DNA of 64,000 nucleotides from Paraferrimonas sp. SM1919. GTDB taxonomy: Bacteria; Pseudomonadota; Gammaproteobacteria; Enterobacterales; Shewanellaceae. The translations under genes and the position numbers were made by a program. The DNA is taken from contig NZ_WINH01000006.1 in the NCBI RefSeq assembly GCF_010993985.1, positions 109,999-173,998 on the forward strand. The letters run 5' to 3'. Below the pieces are notes generated by a model. It saw nothing but the letters and a program-made list of their open reading frames with translations. It did not search any database and was not told where the DNA came from. Position 1 is the stretch's first letter. Every line of letters starts with the position of its first letter. Below are positions 61,665 to 64,000 of the stretch, in pieces.

Positions 61665-62660
61665 ATGGAACTTTTATGCCCCGCAGGTAACCTCGCTTCT
61701 TTAAAGGCAGCTGTTCATGCAGGTGCTGATGCTGTTTATATCGGCATGAAGGATCAAACCAATGCTCGTCACTTTGCCGGTCTTAATTTCACCCCCAAGC
61801 AGTTAATAAAAGCTCGCGATATTTGCCGCGCCGCTGGGGTAAAACTGTATGTGGCCATTAATACCTTTTCCCGTCCAGAGCAGGAACACATTTGGCATAA
61901 CAGCATTGATGTTGCCGCCGATGCCAACGTTGATGCGGTGATCATGGCCGATATAGGCCTAATGGATTACAGCCATCACAAGCATAAAGGCCTGCCGCTG
62001 CATTTATCTGTGCAGGCATCGGCTACAACCGCTACTGCGCTTGAATTTTACCAGCAACAGTTTGCGATTGAACGTGCGGTACTGCCTAGGGTGTTATCAA
62101 TTAAAGAAATCCAATCCTTAGCTAAACGCACCACCATGGAATTAGAAGTGTTTGCCTTTGGCAGCCTGTGCATTAATTCTGAGGGCCGCTGTTATTTATC
62201 GTCTTACCTAACGGGTGAATCGCCGAATACTTCAGGGGCTTGTTCACCAAGTAAGTTTGTTCGCTGGCAACAAAATGACGGTGAACTAGAAACCCGCCTC
62301 AATGGGTTCTTACTAGACAAGAACGATAAACACGAAGCCGCCGGCTACCCAACCATTTGTAAGGGGCGCTACCAGTGTGGTGATAACAAAGGCCACACCT
62401 TTGAAACCCCAAGTAGTCTCAACACCCTAGATTTACTGCCTGAATTACTGGCTGCAGATATCAGCTGTCTGAAAATTGAAGGCCGTCAACGCAGTCCGGC
62501 CTATGTGACGCAAGTGGCCAGTGCCTGGCGTCAGGCTATTGACAGTGTAAAAACCGACAGCACTAACTTCCAAGTTCAGCCCCAGTGGCGTGAAGCCCTA
62601 AACGAATTGGCAGAAGGCCAAGCGGCTACCCTTGGTCCATACCAAAAAACATGGCAATAA
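61665..62660 (+). CDS. ubiU: UbiU, O2-independent ubiquinone hydroxylation subunit (U32 family)
   Basis: A 331-residue U32-family protein, equivalent to E. coli YhbU. The start MELLCPAGNLASLKAAVHAG is preceded by AAGGAT; an open frame further upstream is not needed. It contains the Cys ligands of the 4Fe-4S cluster, visible in FGSLCINSEGRCYLSSYLTG, SGACS and CKGRYQCGD. With UbiV it forms the complex that hydroxylates the quinone ring without oxygen, using prephenate. Confidence 0.95.
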   Translation: MELLCPAGNLASLKAAVHAGADAVYIGMKDQTNARHFAGLNFTPKQLIKARDICRAAGVKLYVAINTFSRPEQEHIWHNSIDVAADANVDAVIMADIGLMDYSHHKHKGLPLHLSVQASATTATALEFYQQQFAIERAVLPRVLSIKEIQSLAKRTTMELEVFAFGSLCINSEGRCYLSSYLTGESPNTSGACSPSKFVRWQQNDGELETRLNGFLLDKNDKHEAAGYPTICKGRYQCGDNKGHTFETPSSLNTLDLLPELLAADISCLKIEGRQRSPAYVTQVASAWRQAIDSVKTDSTNFQVQPQWREALNELAEGQAATLGPYQKTWQ

Positions 62661-62662
62661 CA

Positions 62663-63538
62663 ATGAAATTATCCCTTGCGCCCCTGCCGTACTGCTGGGA
62701 AAAACAACAAGCTTTTGATTACTACCAAAGCCTTTTAGAATCCCCTATCGAGCGTGTTTACCTAGGTGAAACCGTTTGTGCGAAGCGTCGCTTATTAAAA
62801 GAAGCCGACTACCTAGCACTGGCCAAAGACTTTAGCGATGCTGGTAAACAAGTGGTATTAAGTTCGCTGTCTTTATACAGCTCTGACAGTGAATTAAAAG
62901 CCCTAGAAAACGCCGCCAATACTGGTTACCTAATTGAGACCAATGACTACAGCGCAATTGCACTGATGCATAAACTGCAAAAGCCATTTGTAGTGGGATC
63001 TGCCGTTAACTGTTATAACCTCGCCAATATGCAAAAACTGCTGCAATGGGGTGCGGTTGGTTTTAACCTACCGGTTGAACTGCCTAAACACTGGCTAGAA
63101 ACCTTACTGGGGCAATGTCAGCAGCAAGGCATTCGCGACCAGTTTGAACTGGAACTGTTTGCCCACGGTTATTTACCACTGGCATTTTCGGCGCGCTGCT
63201 ATACCGCCAGACAGCATAAGTTAAATAAAGAAAACTGTGAGACTATTTGCCGTCAAAACCCACAGGGTATGTTGACCCAATCTCTAGATGATCAGCCTTT
63301 ATTACGTGTGAACGGTGTGCAAACCCAATCGGCTCAGAAACATAATCTATTTAGTGAAGTGCAGCAGTTAGGCGAGCTCAATCCACAATGGTTGCGCTTA
63401 CAGCCAAACCTAGGCCTGACCCCAGCTAAGATTGATGAAATTCATCAGCACCTACAGGCAAATACAAACATGCCACTAGGAGCCAACGAAGTTAATGGCT
63501 ACTGGCATAATGAGGCAGGGATTTCTGCGGTTTGTTAG
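62663..63538 (+). CDS. ubiV: UbiV, O2-independent ubiquinone hydroxylation subunit (U32 family)
   Basis: A 291-residue U32-family partner of UbiU (E. coli YhbV). It begins MKLSLAPLPYCWEKQQAFDYY; an in-frame ATG four codons earlier overlaps the ubiU stop. Cluster Cys residues are visible in FSARCYTARQHKLNKENC and ETICRQ. It is two bases after ubiU and no doubt translated with it. Confidence 0.94.
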   Translation: MKLSLAPLPYCWEKQQAFDYYQSLLESPIERVYLGETVCAKRRLLKEADYLALAKDFSDAGKQVVLSSLSLYSSDSELKALENAANTGYLIETNDYSAIALMHKLQKPFVVGSAVNCYNLANMQKLLQWGAVGFNLPVELPKHWLETLLGQCQQQGIRDQFELELFAHGYLPLAFSARCYTARQHKLNKENCETICRQNPQGMLTQSLDDQPLLRVNGVQTQSAQKHNLFSEVQQLGELNPQWLRLQPNLGLTPAKIDEIHQHLQANTNMPLGANEVNGYWHNEAGISAVC

Positions 63539-63798
63539 TTTGTCTTAGTTTAGTTTTGAGAGTATTTTTAGCGGGGCTCGGCTGTTCTTGTTTGGGAGTC
63601 GCGGTGGCGACAGCACCCAAGGGGAAAGCGGGCTGCGCTCTCCGATATTCCAGGCAATCTGCGTGACCTTAATTTTCATTCGTCATAACGCTGCCGGCAG
63701 CCCGGCACTCCGTGGAGATACTTGAACATCTAATCGTAGCTTAAAAAGATCACCCCTCAATGAATACCGAATTTTAAAATATAAACGCACATACGAAA
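63539..63798. other. Intergenic region between ubiV and the rrn operon end
   Basis: No gene was found. A GC-richer stretch (63571-63710) has small inverted repeats such as GTCGC-GGTG-GCGAC (63598-63611) and TGCCGG-CAG. It looks like intergenic repeat material; no terminator with a T run was seen right after ubiV. Confidence 0.5.
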
Positions 63799-63826
63799 AA
63801 AGCCCCAACCTTTCGGTTGGGGCTTT
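63799..63826 (-). terminator. rrn operon terminator
   Basis: AAAGCCCCAACC and GGTTGGGGCTTT form a perfect 12-bp stem with a TTTC loop; on the minus strand TTT follows. It lies 14 bases after the 5S gene. Confidence 0.93.
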
Positions 63827-63839
63827 CTCGATATTTAAA

Positions 63840-63957
63840 GCCTGGCGATGACCTACTCTCACATGGGGAGACCCCACACTACCATCGGCGCAATTTCGTT
63901 TCACTTCTGAGTTCGGAATGGAGTCAGGTGGGTCCAAAATGCTATGGTCGCCAAGCA
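63840..63957 (-). rRNA. rrf: 5S ribosomal RNA
   Basis: The minus strand starts TGCTTGGCGACCATAGC and ends GTCATCGCCAGGC, the standard gammaproteobacterial 5S termini, with CCGAACTCAGAAGTGAAAC in the conserved centre. The length is 118 bases. The 23S gene would lie just beyond the right edge of the window. Confidence 0.95.
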
Positions 63958-64000
63958 TAATTTGTTATTAACTCGCTGTTTTAGCGCGTTAATCTAATCT

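Noticed and set aside
63683..63958. 91-residue ORF on the minus strand at the right end
   Set aside because: It reads through the 5S rRNA gene and its terminator; the RNA identity is clear.
1..64000. CRISPR array, tRNA genes, insertion sequences, prophage
   Set aside because: No regularly spaced repeats, cloverleaf genes, transposases or phage structural genes were seen in a read of the window.

Overview
The window is a moderately AT-rich chromosomal segment of a marine-type gammaproteobacterium, most like Shewanella and its relatives (Alteromonadales). The clues are a complete gspC-N type II secretion (T2SS) operon beside divergent hslR-hslO, a ubiT / ubiU-ubiV set, a DUF2937 protein, a YecH-like protein, and an rrn operon whose 5S gene lies at the right edge. 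No tRNA, transposase, integrase, CRISPR array or phage gene was seen.

Layout, left to right. 1-830: tail of rho and an outer-membrane barrel gene. 0.8-12.3 kb: T2SS operon gspCDEFGHIJKLMN on the minus strand, very tightly packed. 12.5-13.8 kb: hslR-hslO. 13.9-17.1 kb: cobalamin uptake and adenosylation (btuD-like, btuC-like, btuR, btuF-like). 17.1-22.6 kb: DUF2937, YecH-like, an MFS exporter, an MDR oxidoreductase and a BlaI/M56-TonB regulatory pair with a readable operator. 22.7-26.1 kb: a barrel protein, then a repeat-rich accessory stretch with two lipoproteins lying between a broken copy of the nfeD 3' end and the intact nfeD. 26.1-27.4 kb: nfeD-qmcA pair. 27.7-31.2 kb: zinc uptake cluster (His-rich porin, ZnuA-like, ZnuB-like, two small proteins) with a Zur-box-like operator. 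31.4-39.2 kb: uvrA, a small membrane protein, a penicillin-acylase-family enzyme, deaD.

39.3-52.4 kb is the most unusual part. A cassette of FadL/OmpP1-like barrel, secreted caspase-like peptidase and LPP20-like/DUF4384 protein occurs twice as diverged paralogues. A secreted transglutaminase-fold cysteine protein is attached to one copy, and a four-repeat Ca-binding-type surface protein with a GlyGly-CTERM-like tail lies between the copies. Two more LPP20-type proteins are divergent. Next to it (52.5-60.4 kb) is a 2,621-residue lipoprotein with six carboxypeptidase-regulatory-like domains, Fn3-like domains and thrombospondin-3-type Ca-binding repeats, followed by a decayed tail of a paralogue. 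Every member has an export signal, so I read this as a cell-envelope proteolysis or surface-assembly system. That function is inference; only the architecture is seen. The T2SS of the same window could be the exporter of the GlyGly-CTERM-like protein.

61.0-63.5 kb: ubiT and divergent ubiU-ubiV, the oxygen-independent ubiquinone hydroxylation genes, with two FNR-like boxes between them. 63.8-63.96 kb: 5S rRNA and its terminator on the minus strand.
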